Assembly: GCF_005144865.1 (NCBI RefSeq)
Contig: NZ_SWFM01000004.1
Coordinates: 62,001-126,000 of the forward strand
Reading direction: 5' to 3'
Origin: Guptibacillus hwajinpoensis
GTDB taxonomy: Bacteria > Bacillota > Bacilli > Bacillales > Guptibacillaceae
Length of the DNA: 64,000 bases
A model generated the notes under the pieces. The model had not been told where the DNA came from. It made no database searches and saw only the letters and a list, made by a program, of their open reading frames with translations. The position numbers and the translations under genes are program-made. Each line of letters starts with the position of its first letter. Position 1 is the first letter of the stretch. Shown here piece by piece: positions 9,675 through 18,800 of this stretch.

Positions 9675-10751
9675 TTAAGTATCCAAGAAATTTCTACCTT
9701 TTAACTGATCTAATGACGTTATAAAATGAAGCAATAAATCTCTAGAATTCGTCAAATCGTTTAAATCGACCATTTCATGAGGAGAATGAGTGTAACGTGA
9801 TGGAATAGACAAAGCTCCTGTCGCCACCCCTTCACCAGTTATATGAATCGCACCTGCATCAGTCCCAATGCCCATAAAAATCTCTTCTTGGTAGGGTATG
9901 CTTCTTTCATTTGCAACTTTTATAAGGTGCTGACTAATGAGGGGATGGGAAATCAATGATTTGTCTGCTAATTTCACACATGGACCTCCCCCTACTACTC
10001 TAGTCCCAGTCATTAGCACATCATTTGTATCACTTGTTGGTGTGGTATCAATCGCTAATGCATAGTCAGGCTTCATACTAGCCGCCACTACGGAAGCACC
10101 TCTTAAACCAACTTCTTCTTGAACGGTAAAGGCCATGTAAAGATCTCCATGTTCATAGGATTTCTCAATCAATTGATGAATTAAATCTATAAGTAAAACA
10201 GATCCCGCCCGGTCATCTAACGCTTTTCCCATCACTTTCGGAGAATGCTCTGTTCCTACTTTCTTTAGTTCCGTTCCATAGCTAATTGGTTGACCTACCT
10301 TGATCCCCATGCTTAAAACTTCTTCATCATTTAACCCACCAATATCAATGTATAATTCTCTATGATTACTAACACGACCCGGGTCATCCCATTTCACGTA
10401 ATGCGCAGAAATCGTTCCGATAACTCCATGAACTGGTCCATATTCAGACTTAATCATAACAGGCTGAGATAATAGGACTCGATCATCAAATCCCCCTACT
10501 TTCTCAAAACGGATTAGACCATTTTTCTCAATCTTTTTCACTACAAACCCAATCTCATCTGAATGGGCCGCCATTAAAAGTGAAGGAAAATGAGAATTAG
10601 TAGCATTTACCTTCACAATTAAATTACCAATCGAATCAACATGATATTCATCAACATAATCCTTTACTAAAGCTAGAATCTTTCTTTGGATGTCCTGTTC
10701 ATATCCAGATGGACCAATCGTATCGCATAAATCTTTTAATAAGGTATACAT
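9675..10751 (-). CDS. M42 family metallopeptidase (glutamyl/deblocking aminopeptidase, FrvX/PepA-like)
   Basis: A protein of 358 residues with the co-catalytic metal ligands of M42 enzymes: AAHSDEIGF (His, Asp; about residue 67), DDRAGS (bridging Asp, about 182), EEVGLRG (catalytic Glu and ligand, about 216), an Asp in AIDTTPT, and HSPHEM (His) near the C terminus. These are cytoplasmic aminopeptidases, often dodecameric, that trim short peptides. It lies downstream of an oligopeptide-binding lipoprotein and an Lrp regulator on the same strand. A terminator separates it from the binding-protein gene, so it probably has its own promoter. The context fits uptake and hydrolysis of peptides. Confidence 0.88.
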   Translation of the reverse strand: MYTLLKDLCDTIGPSGYEQDIQRKILALVKDYVDEYHVDSIGNLIVKVNATNSHFPSLLMAAHSDEIGFVVKKIEKNGLIRFEKVGGFDDRVLLSQPVMIKSEYGPVHGVIGTISAHYVKWDDPGRVSNHRELYIDIGGLNDEEVLSMGIKVGQPISYGTELKKVGTEHSPKVMGKALDDRAGSVLLIDLIHQLIEKSYEHGDLYMAFTVQEEVGLRGASVVAASMKPDYALAIDTTPTSDTNDVLMTGTRVVGGGPCVKLADKSLISHPLISQHLIKVANERSIPYQEEIFMGIGTDAGAIHITGEGVATGALSIPSRYTHSPHEMVDLNDLTNSRDLLLHFITSLDQLKGRNFLDT

Positions 10752-10795
10752 ATGATTTCCCCTTCTATTCGACTATAGAACCTATCGTTTCAATT

Positions 10796-10833
10796 TATAA
10801 ATACACCCCCTCATTACTTGAACAGGGGTGTAT
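10796..10833 (-). terminator. Terminator after the peptide-binding lipoprotein gene
   Basis: ATACACCCC (10801-10809) pairs perfectly with GGGGTGTAT (10825-10833). On the minus strand the stem is followed by TTATAAATT, a weak T tract. Confidence 0.75.
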
Positions 10834-10841
10834 CGTGTTCT

Positions 10842-12446
10842 TTAATTCGTTAAGTAAACGTCCCAGAACGCATCATCACTCATTGGATGAGCAACAAACC
10901 CTTTCACATACTCTTTCTTAGCAAGTGGAGGTGTCGTATGTCCAATCAATGCCCACGGAGCATCATCATAGAAAATTTCCTGAGCTTCTTTATAGAGTTG
11001 GATTCGCTCTTCTTCATCAAACGTTGTTCTCGCTTTTAATAATAGATTTGTAAACTCCTCGTTCTTATAAAAAGCACGATTATTTGCTGGCTTTGTAGCA
11101 TTTGTTTTACTTAAGTTAGGGAAAAGGAAGTTATCCGGATCAGCCATTACGCCAGTCCATCCAAACAATGCCATATCATGCTCCCCATTACTTGTTTTAT
11201 CAAGGTACGTTGCCCATTCGTACGTATTAATATCAATTTCCACTCCAACTTCTGCTAAGTCAGATTGAATGGCTTCTGCTATCTTTAACGGTTGTGGCAT
11301 ATAAGGCCGCGGATTGCTCATTGCCCATAATTCTGTAGTGAAACCACCTTCAAGCCCTGCTTCAGCAAGTAATTCCTTCGCTTTCTCAGGATCATAAGAA
11401 TACCCATCTATCTCCTCATTATACCCCCACAGTGATGGTGGAATAGGATTTACAGCTTTCTCAGCCATGCCGTTGTAGAAAGCGTCAATGATCGAATCTT
11501 TGTTGATCGCATAGTTCAACGCTTTACGAACCTTGGGGTTATTAAAAGGTTCTTTCTCCATATTGAAAGCTAAGTATCCAATATTAAAGCCAGGTCTCTT
11601 CACTAAATCGAGATTACCATCAGATTTAACGAGATCCGCATCATCCGGACTCAATCCATCAATCATATCGACTTCACCCGTTTGCAACGCTGTGAAACGA
11701 GCAGAATTATCAGGAATAACTCGAAAGATCAGTTGATCCAAGCGTGGGATGTCTTCCACATAGTAATCTTCATTTTTACTCAATAGAATTTTGTCATTTC
11801 TCGTCCAGCTATCAAAAACAAACGGTCCAGTTCCTACTGGATTCTCATCATAGTTCTCACCGTATTTCTGAACCGCTTCTGGACTAGCCATTCCAAACAT
11901 CGGAATAGCAAGGTAGCTAATGAATGGTGCAGTAGGCTCCGTTAATTTAATTTCAACCGTGTAGTCATCAATGGCTTTTACATATTCAATCTTGTGATCT
12001 TGATCCCCTTTGAACCCACCATATAAGAAAGAATAATAGGTGAATTCACCATTGTGCTCCGGATGATTAGGGTCCATCCAACGATCAAAGTTAAAGACAA
12101 CAGCATCTGCATTAAAGTCTGTACCATCGTGAAATGATACGCCTTTTCTCAGCTTCAATGTCCACGTTAGCTCGTCTTCCGCAAGTTCATACTCTGTCGC
12201 AAGTCCAGGCTGAAGCTCAAGCTTCTCATCATATTTGAAAAGAGTTTCATAAATATTATGTGTTACCCTGGTTGACTCACCATCTGTAACATTAATCGCA
12301 TCTAACGATAACGAGTCCGCACCTCTAGCAAAGATTAGCGTTGACCCTTCGCCTTCTGATTCTGTAGACGTATCATTTCCACCTGAACAAGCCGTTATGA
12401 ACAAACCAACCACAATGGTCAACAATGCCAAAACTATTCTCTTCAC
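10842..12446 (-). CDS. Oligopeptide ABC transporter substrate-binding lipoprotein (SBP family 5)
   Basis: A protein of 534 residues with a lipoprotein signal peptide ending in the lipobox ITAC (Cys20) followed by a Ser/Gly-rich linker. The mature part is a cluster C (DppA/OppA/NikA) binding protein: the segment ELTWTLKLRKGVSFHDGTDF and the later AFNMEKEPFNNPKVRKALNY are the family signature regions. It captures di- or oligopeptides outside the membrane and delivers them to an Opp/Dpp permease. No permease or ATPase gene is present here, so it is an orphan binding protein that must use a transporter encoded elsewhere. An Lrp-type regulator lies immediately upstream on the same strand, probably its regulator. 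Confidence 0.9.
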   Translation of the reverse strand: MKRIVLALLTIVVGLFITACSGGNDTSTESEGEGSTLIFARGADSLSLDAINVTDGESTRVTHNIYETLFKYDEKLELQPGLATEYELAEDELTWTLKLRKGVSFHDGTDFNADAVVFNFDRWMDPNHPEHNGEFTYYSFLYGGFKGDQDHKIEYVKAIDDYTVEIKLTEPTAPFISYLAIPMFGMASPEAVQKYGENYDENPVGTGPFVFDSWTRNDKILLSKNEDYYVEDIPRLDQLIFRVIPDNSARFTALQTGEVDMIDGLSPDDADLVKSDGNLDLVKRPGFNIGYLAFNMEKEPFNNPKVRKALNYAINKDSIIDAFYNGMAEKAVNPIPPSLWGYNEEIDGYSYDPEKAKELLAEAGLEGGFTTELWAMSNPRPYMPQPLKIAEAIQSDLAEVGVEIDINTYEWATYLDKTSNGEHDMALFGWTGVMADPDNFLFPNLSKTNATKPANNRAFYKNEEFTNLLLKARTTFDEEERIQLYKEAQEIFYDDAPWALIGHTTPPLAKKEYVKGFVAHPMSDDAFWDVYLTN

Positions 12447-12498
12447 CTTATAACCTCCATTATTTTTTTATTCAAACTCCCCTGGCTGTATGGTTCTC

Positions 12499-12951
12499 TT
12501 ACAAAATGTCGTGAGTATTCTTGAAAATATCGAATTGATACGTGGTATTCACTTTACGAATGCCCTTAATCTCGTAAAGCTTGTATACCATCTGTCTGAT
12601 ATCTTCCTGATTCGGTAAGTTTGTTTGAATCATTAGCGGATATTCACCAGAAGTTAGGGTAATATAACGCACCTCTTTGTACTCCTTAATGACCGCTACA
12701 ATTTCCTGTAGATGGTTTGGCTCCACGTCTAACTGAAAAATAGCTGCAACCTTCACGCCAACTGAAACGGGATCTACAATTCCAACTACTTTCAGAACAC
12801 CTGCGTCAACAAGTTTTTTGTATCTCATTCTAATCGTCTTTTCCGTCACTTCTAATTCTTCGGCAATGTCTTTGAATGACATGCGTCCATCATGAGATAA
12901 ACAAACTACTAACCCTTTATCCAATTCATCTAGTATCAAATTTTTCACCAC
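12499..12951 (-). CDS. Lrp/AsnC family transcriptional regulator
   Basis: A protein of 150 residues with an N-terminal AsnC-type helix-turn-helix (about residues 20-50: SFKDIAEELEVTEKTIRMRY) and a C-terminal RAM/AsnC ligand-binding domain (about 65-140). Such regulators form dimers to octamers that respond to amino acids. The gene is 52 bases upstream of the oligopeptide-binding protein gene on the same strand, so control of peptide uptake is a reasonable inference. The upstream region 12952-13160 is very AT-rich, consistent with an Lrp binding region, but I could not pick out a defined operator. Confidence 0.88.
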   Translation of the reverse strand: MVKNLILDELDKGLVVCLSHDGRMSFKDIAEELEVTEKTIRMRYKKLVDAGVLKVVGIVDPVSVGVKVAAIFQLDVEPNHLQEIVAVIKEYKEVRYITLTSGEYPLMIQTNLPNQEDIRQMVYKLYEIKGIRKVNTTYQFDIFKNTHDIL

Positions 12952-13164
12952 CTTTTAATTCTTACATTTACCAAAGAATACAATTACAATCTTTTAATAT
13001 CACTAAAGTGTAAAAAAATAATTATTTAGTCCGGATAATGGTAAATTAATTAGAAATACTACCTTTTAATGAATTAAACAAATTATAAAGTAATGTTTGA
13101 ATTTTCGCAATAATGTACTCGAAAATAATCGTTAAAATTTTCAAGTAATCTGTATTCCAAAATA

Positions 13165-13202
13165 AAAAAGCAAGAGAATCCATCGTAATGGATTTTCTTG
13201 CT
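13165..13202 (-). terminator. Terminator after sfnG
   Basis: AGCAAGAGAATCCAT (13169-13183) pairs with ATGGATTTTCTTGCT (13188-13202) around CGTA. On the minus strand it is followed by TTTTTTATTTT, a strong intrinsic terminator. Confidence 0.88.
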
Positions 13203-13234
13203 CAAAAATTGAAACGTATTTCAACGCTAGTAAT

Positions 13235-14326
13235 TTATATCCCTACGCCTTCTCTCTCTAACAACTCCTCCTTCTCTTTCACAAGTGGTATGACCTCTTT
13301 ACCAAAGCGCTCCAGGTCCTCTTCGTAATGAAAGTGTGCAGTTAACACCAAGTCCACTCCAATTTCTTTCAATTCTAATATTCGGTCTGCAACTTGTGCT
13401 GCGGTTCCAATTAAACCTGTTTTAAATCCATCGTTGTATTGAACTAAATCTTCAATACTTGAATTTGCCCACATACCCTCATTATCACGCGTCGACTTAC
13501 CAGCTTCTTTCACTGATTGCCTGAATCCTTCCACAGCTTCATCATCCTTATATCCAACTATATCACGAAGCAGTTGATGCGCTTCTTCTTCTGTATCACG
13601 TACAATTGCGAAACCATGCGCTGCAAATTTGACGGTACGCCCTTCTTCTTTAGCTAACGCACTTACCTCATCGATTTGCTTCTTTAACCCTTCAAGCGTA
13701 TTGCCATTCATAAAGTAATAATCAGATACTCTTGCAGCCATTTGTTTAGCAGCAGTTGAATTGCCTCCCTGGAAGATTGGCAGATTCCCTTCCTGTACAG
13801 GCTTCGGTTTAAACGGTGCATCATTGATCCTGTAGAAGTCTCCCTGAAACGAAGCGGTTTCTTCCGTCCATAACTCTCGAAGTACATTAATAAATTCTTC
13901 TGAACGACGATATCGTTCATCATGCTCGAGCCACGGTTCACCGTATCCAGTAAACTCTTGTTTAAACCAACCACTTACAACATTAACAGCTGCTCGACCA
14001 TGACTAATTTGATCTAGCGTTGCAAACATCTTCGCATATACTCCTGGATGCCATAGGCCTGGATGAACGGCTGAAATTAACTTTAATTTATCTGTTACAG
14101 CGGCTAAAGCAGAAGCGAGTGTAATTGCTTCAAGCTGATTCTCGGCACCATAACTCGCAAAGAAGCGAGTCTGTAATAAGGCAAGATCGTAACCCGATTC
14201 TTCTGCTATTTTTGCGTAACGCTTGTTAGCCTCAAAGGTCCAATCCGTTTTCTGTGGAAGCTTCGATACAACAAGCCCTCCACTAACATTAGGTACCCAA
14301 TAAGCAAATTCCAAATTCTTCGACAT
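13235..14326 (-). CDS. sfnG: Dimethylsulfone monooxygenase SfnG (FMNH2-dependent, luciferase-like)
   Basis: A protein of 363 residues of the bacterial luciferase-like (LLM) flavin monooxygenase family. It carries the features of SfnG: FAYWVPNVSGGLV at the N terminus, GAENQLEAI, NVVSGWFKQEF, EPWLEHDERYRRSEEF and QYNDGFKTGLIGT. SfnG oxidises dimethylsulfone to methanesulfinate with FMNH2 from a separate reductase, releasing sulfur for assimilation. The gene is preceded by a SAM-I riboswitch with its terminator, which fits sulfur-starvation induction. There is no neighbouring flavin reductase or alkanesulfonate monooxygenase, so the partner reductase is elsewhere. A long leader of about 160 bases lies between the riboswitch terminator and the start codon. 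Confidence 0.88.
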   Translation of the reverse strand: MSKNLEFAYWVPNVSGGLVVSKLPQKTDWTFEANKRYAKIAEESGYDLALLQTRFFASYGAENQLEAITLASALAAVTDKLKLISAVHPGLWHPGVYAKMFATLDQISHGRAAVNVVSGWFKQEFTGYGEPWLEHDERYRRSEEFINVLRELWTEETASFQGDFYRINDAPFKPKPVQEGNLPIFQGGNSTAAKQMAARVSDYYFMNGNTLEGLKKQIDEVSALAKEEGRTVKFAAHGFAIVRDTEEEAHQLLRDIVGYKDDEAVEGFRQSVKEAGKSTRDNEGMWANSSIEDLVQYNDGFKTGLIGTAAQVADRILELKEIGVDLVLTAHFHYEEDLERFGKEVIPLVKEKEELLEREGVGI

Positions 14327-14436
14327 ATATAACCGTCTCCTTTCGTAAGTAGACGGACATTCTCAGATCATGATAAAGTAACTATAATGATCTGGTGTGT
14401 CCGTAATTGTCGCATGTCACATCATTGATCGTCCCT

Positions 14437-14464
14437 GAGAAGAGGTGTTGCAGCACCTCTTCTC
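14437..14464. repeat. Perfect inverted repeat in the sfnG leader
   Basis: GAGAAGAGGTG and CACCTCTTCTC form an 11-bp perfect stem with a six-base loop, between the riboswitch terminator and sfnG. No T tract follows on either strand, so it is not a classical terminator; it may be an mRNA-stabilising hairpin or a protein operator. Confidence 0.6.
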
Positions 14465-14489
14465 TATCTAAACAACAACAAAATCAAAC

Positions 14490-14527
14490 AAAAAAGCCCC
14501 TTCTGCTCTCACGAAGCAAGAAGGGGC
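14490..14527 (-). terminator. Expression-platform terminator of the SAM riboswitch
   Basis: GCCCCTTCT...AGAAGGGGC hairpin followed on the minus strand by TTTTTTG. It lies about 36 bases after the aptamer, the normal place for the SAM-dependent terminator. Confidence 0.9.
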
Positions 14528-14563
14528 GTTATTACGATATTAAAAAAGCACTCGTATAACGTC

Positions 14564-14670
14564 CTTCTCATCTTCGGAACAAAAGCATTCCTCTGAAATT
14601 GGCACCGGGCGTTAAACGCTGGTTGCCGAGACATCGTAGGGTCAGTCCCTCCGTCTCTCTGGATAAGAAG
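14564..14670 (-). promoter_or_regulatory. SAM-I (S-box) riboswitch aptamer
   Basis: On the minus strand the sequence shows all S-box landmarks: CTTCTTATCCAGAGAGA (P1/P2), GAGGGACTGACCC, CTCGGCAACC, GGTGCCAATTTCAG, a P4 hairpin, and GATGAGAAG closing P1. When SAM is bound the downstream hairpin terminates transcription; when SAM is scarce the sulfur gene is expressed. The only gene it can control here is sfnG, so dimethylsulfone oxidation is tied to methionine/SAM status. Confidence 0.95.
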
Positions 14671-14783
14671 TTATTACTTGATTAAATTGTTAAAGCTTAT
14701 GATAAATCCGAAGTGGTAACTTGTCAATGTAATTCACTAAGTTTTCTCATTATTTAATTTATAAAGTTAATCAAATGAAAAAC

Positions 14784-15278
14784 TTAATAAGCACCTTCAG
14801 AATAAGTTAATTCGTAGCTGTGCGTATAGATCTCGAAAATGTTACCAAATGGATCTTCTACATAAACCATTTTAAATGGTTTTTCATCTGGATAGTATTC
14901 ACGGATTGGCATACGCTGCTTTCCGCCATGCTGTTTAATTTTCTCAACGATTCCCTCAATATCAGGGTCCTGGATACAGAAGTGGAAGATTCCAGTTTTC
15001 CAGTATTCAAAGTTATTTTCTGGTTTCTCGTTTTCAGGGAACTCAAACATTTCAACTCCAATTTTATCTCCAGTTGATAAGTGGGCAATTCTAAATTTAT
15101 CCCAATCGTTCCCAAAGACGTCACGACACATTTGACCAATTGGAGTGTCATCATTTTTAACTTCAGATGGCTCCATCAATACATACCAACCAAATACATC
15201 CGTATAAAATTTAACCGCTTCATCTAGATTCGGAACCGATAGTCCGATATGAGAAAAACTTCTTGGATATGTTAACAT
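14784..15278 (-). CDS. VOC family protein (glyoxalase/bleomycin-resistance superfamily)
   Basis: A protein of 164 residues with two VOC half-modules: HIGLSVPNLDEAVKFYTDVFGW near the start, and FHFCIQDPDIEG...VYVEDPFGNIFEIYTHS in the second half. The His and Glu positions of the family metal site are present. VOC enzymes are metal-dependent lyases, dioxygenases or binding proteins; the substrate is not predictable here. The gene is divergent from an HxlR-type regulator, a usual arrangement for electrophile- or quinone-detoxifying VOC enzymes controlled by MhqR/YodB-like repressors. Start ATG 15278 has an AGGAGGAGTT site. Confidence 0.82.
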   Translation of the reverse strand: MLTYPRSFSHIGLSVPNLDEAVKFYTDVFGWYVLMEPSEVKNDDTPIGQMCRDVFGNDWDKFRIAHLSTGDKIGVEMFEFPENEKPENNFEYWKTGIFHFCIQDPDIEGIVEKIKQHGGKQRMPIREYYPDEKPFKMVYVEDPFGNIFEIYTHSYELTYSEGAY

Positions 15279-15328
15279 AGTGTTGAACTCCTCCTTGATT
15301 ATTACTATCTTCTAACACAGCATCATTA

Positions 15329-15350
15329 TACTTAGTATTAAGTCAGTATG
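15329..15350. promoter_or_regulatory. Candidate HxlR operator between the VOC and HxlR genes
   Basis: TACTTAGTA palindrome (15329-15337) followed by TTAAGTCAGTA. HxlR-family repressors such as YodB bind TACT...AGTA dyads, and this one sits in the 130-bp divergent region. A small CGCAC/GTGCG hairpin follows at 15355-15373. Confidence 0.4.
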
Positions 15351-15408
15351 TAAGAACGCACTTTTTTGTGCGATACTATCCAAAAGGTAAGTAAGGAGTC
15401 GAATCAAC

Positions 15409-15738
15409 ATGAATTCTCCTGTAGATCAGAAAGGGAAACTAAAATGTTCAATCGAATATACGCTAAAGAAAATCGGTGGCAAATGGAAAACCGTTATTTT
15501 ATGGCATTTAGGAGTTGAAGGAACGCTTCGATATAGTGAATTACGTAAATTACTCCCTGGCGTTACTCACAAAGTCATGACTCAACAGTTAAAAGAATTG
15601 GAAGAGGATGGTTTCATTAATCGCACCCAATACGATACCATTCCACCAAAGGTAGAATACAGTATGACCGAAAGAGGAAAAACCTTAATGCCTCTACTTG
15701 AACAGATGCATTTATGGGGAACAGAAAATCAAATATGA
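15409..15738 (+). CDS. HxlR family winged-helix transcriptional regulator
   Basis: A protein of 109 residues forming a single HxlR winged-helix domain: IGGKWKTVILWHL, the recognition region SELRKLLPGVTHKVMTQQLKELEEDGF and the wing with PPKVEYSMTERG. A Cys near residue 13 (KLKCSIEYTL) lies where YodB/HypR-type regulators carry their redox- or quinone-sensing Cys. It is divergent from the VOC gene and probably represses it in response to electrophiles. The ATG is preceded by AAGGAG. A strong bidirectional terminator overlaps the stop codon region. Confidence 0.9.
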   Translation: MNSPVDQKGKLKCSIEYTLKKIGGKWKTVILWHLGVEGTLRYSELRKLLPGVTHKVMTQQLKELEEDGFINRTQYDTIPPKVEYSMTERGKTLMPLLEQMHLWGTENQI

Positions 15739-15795
15739 AAAAAAGCACCTGTCCCCACTGCTAAAGCATTAGCATATGGAGACAGGTGCTTTTTC
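15738..15795. terminator. Bidirectional terminator between HxlR and SNF2 genes
   Basis: AAAAAGCACCTGTC (15740-15753) pairs with GACAGGTGCTTTTT (15781-15794). A on one side and T on the other serve both converging genes. Confidence 0.88.
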
Positions 15796-15826
15796 CATAA
15801 CCAACCACTCGCTACTTGTCCCTATC

Positions 15827-18800
15827 TCATCCCATGAAGATCTCACGAAGATCTTCTTCTGTTAATGTTACTGAAGTGTGTTCTTCTGAATCAACGATGT
15901 CTGCAATAAGCTCTCTCTTTTTGTCTTGAAGCTCATTCATCTTTTCTTCAATGGTTCCTCGGGCAACAAGTTTAATGACTTTGACAATCTTATCCTGACC
16001 TATTCGGTGCGTCCGATCTGCTGCTTGCTCCTCAACAGCAGGATTCCACCAAAGATCATATAAAATCACCGTATCAGCCCCTGTTAAGTTAAGTCCTGTT
16101 CCTCCTGCTTTTAAGGAAATAAGAAACAAATCTCTCTCACCTTCATTGAATCGATTGCAGGTTTCCACTCGCGCCGGAGGAGGCGTTTCCCCATCAAGAT
16201 AGAAATACGGTTGACCACGCATTGTAAGCTCTTTTCCAATTAGCTTAAGCATCTTTGTAAATTGGGAAAAGATCAACACTCTTCGACCAGCTCGTCTTGA
16301 TTCTTCTACAATTTGTAGCAGCTGTTGAAATTTCGCTGAGCTTCCTTCATAACCGTCTACAAACAATGACGGATGACAACAAATTTGTCGCAATCGCGTT
16401 AAGCCCGCTAATATTTTAATGCGATTCTTTCGAATAGTATCTTTGTCGAGGTGCTTTAATGTATCAGTTCGTAGCTTCGCTAAATAAGCAGCATAGAGCT
16501 TCTTCTGTTCAGGTAAAAGCTCGGTTAACTCGAGGGACTCCTCTTTTTCAGGTAATTCAGCAAGCACGTCTTCTTTCATTCTACGAAGTAAGAATGGTCG
16601 AACCCTTCGAGCGATGGTTTTTCTTGTAAGGTAGCTGTATTCTTTTAACCCCTGAAAAAGCTCGGGAAAGACGACATGATAAATGGACCAGAGCTCTTCA
16701 ATTGAATTTTCAACCGGTGTTCCTGTCAGGCCAAAACGGTTATCTGCTTTAATTCTTTTTACCGTTCTAGCTGTTTGGGTCGCTGGATTTTTGAATGCCT
16801 GAGCCTCATCAAAAAACACTGTGTGGAATGATTGGTTCTCATACCATTTATGATCTCTACGAAGTAATGGATACGAAGTGATGATAACGTCCATTTCTTT
16901 ATTCTGTTGGAGATTTTCTCGTTTCGATTGATTTCCGTCTATCACAACCGCTCGAAGGTCTGAAGCAAACTTCAATATTTCATTTAGCCAGTTATACGTT
17001 AAAGAGGACGGGCAAACGATGAGCACAGGATTCTTCCGCTCTCGAATAGATGCGAGCTCAGATACAATATAAGTAATGCTTTGCAGTGTCTTACCAAGCC
17101 CCATATCATCTGCTAGCACACCGCCAAATCCATAGCTAGCGAGTGTTTTCATCCACTTGTACCCTTGTTTTTGATAATCACGCAGGACGTTGTCTAACTC
17201 CGCTGGCACCTCAAAATTCAACTTGCCGGGATGAAGTAGTTGATCCAGAAACTGTCGAAACGAATCCTCGGCTGTGAAAACCTCGTTATTATCAATGGAA
17301 TCAAGAAGATGAAGACTTTTTGAAACGGGTAGATTCCACTTAGCTTCAAAATTTTCATCCTGAACCGGCACGGTGTTTAAAAAGCGATGGATTTCTTCCA
17401 TTTCATTCGTCTCAAGAGAAAGTAGAGACCCATTTCGGAGACGATAATATTTTCGCTTTTCTTCTAAGGCCGCTAAAATTTCTCGAATTTGATTGTCAGA
17501 AATGCCATCCATTTCGAATTTGAATTCTAACCAATTGGTACGTTCCCTTTTCTTATGCTTCACCCTAATGGCAGGATGAGTTTCTTTTCGTACAAGCCGA
17601 TTCCGAACTGCTGTTGTCGCATACATTTGAACTAATTTCTGAAGCTTTGGTACAACATGATAGAGAAATTCATATTCAAGGGCTTCATTTTGCATATGAT
17701 AACCGCCATCGGTCTTTGTAAATCCACTTTCATCCATAAGCTGAAGGATCTCTTCTTCTTTCTCCAGGTCCCTTATAATCATTGGCCCCGTTGGAACGTC
17801 TCGGCCTTCGAGCGGTTGAATCACGACTCCTTCATAGTGAAACTCAAGTCCAGCAAGCAAACGATTTTTCAACCGATCGAGATACAATTTCGCCGTGAGC
17901 GGTGTTTCGAAAAATCGCTGATTTAACGCTCTTGATAGTTCAACATGTCCAATCTTTTTCAAATCCGGTACGATTTTTTCGAGAAAATGATTAATATGTT
18001 TAAGTGGAATTGGAATATAATTGGTATCTGGAAATGGAAGCATTTGCTTGAGTTCAAATAATCGATTACAGTCCTTCCTATCCAATTGAAAGACTTGACC
18101 ATCGCACAGAACTGAACGATACGAATTCAACACAAGCATGCGCTCAAAGCCTTTAACTGTTAATTGAAAATTATCCTTACTTGTCTCATCAAATAGAAAC
18201 TGGATAGGAGGTGTTCCCTCCACAACTCGTAAGCTTTCAAAACACCGTTCATTATACTCAAGCTTTGCTAATGAAGCTGAAAGCAATGGGACAAGTCTCA
18301 TCCAGGAGGACGGAGGAATAATCAATGTTTCATTCGTTCCTTCATAACGGGAAGTATTCGACATCGATTCTAGAAAGGCTACTTCATCATGAACGACACG
18401 TATTAGATGATGAATAATCGCATCCGCTTCGATTGAAAAACAATGAGTGCTTGGATTATATGTAAATTCAGGAGATACTTTAACTTGCTCTCCTCTTTTG
18501 ACGCCTAGAAGAAAGTTTCGTATTTGAAGTAACTTCTGATTTTTAAGTTCTATTTCTATACCAAACAAGTGCTGACCGTTGACAGAAATCGCTTTACAGG
18601 TAAACGAGACGTCAAGAACTGCTCTTTTCTCGAAATATCGTTGATGGCCACTCGCATTAGTTAGTGTGTCCTTGAAAAGCGTCATGAAACCCTTTGTAAG
18701 TTCTCCATCATTCGCTTGTTTTTGAAGGTTAAGTGGAGAAGTTCCCTTATGTTGATGATCATTAATCGCTAGTAGAACAGCAGCAATGTGCTGGCAATCC

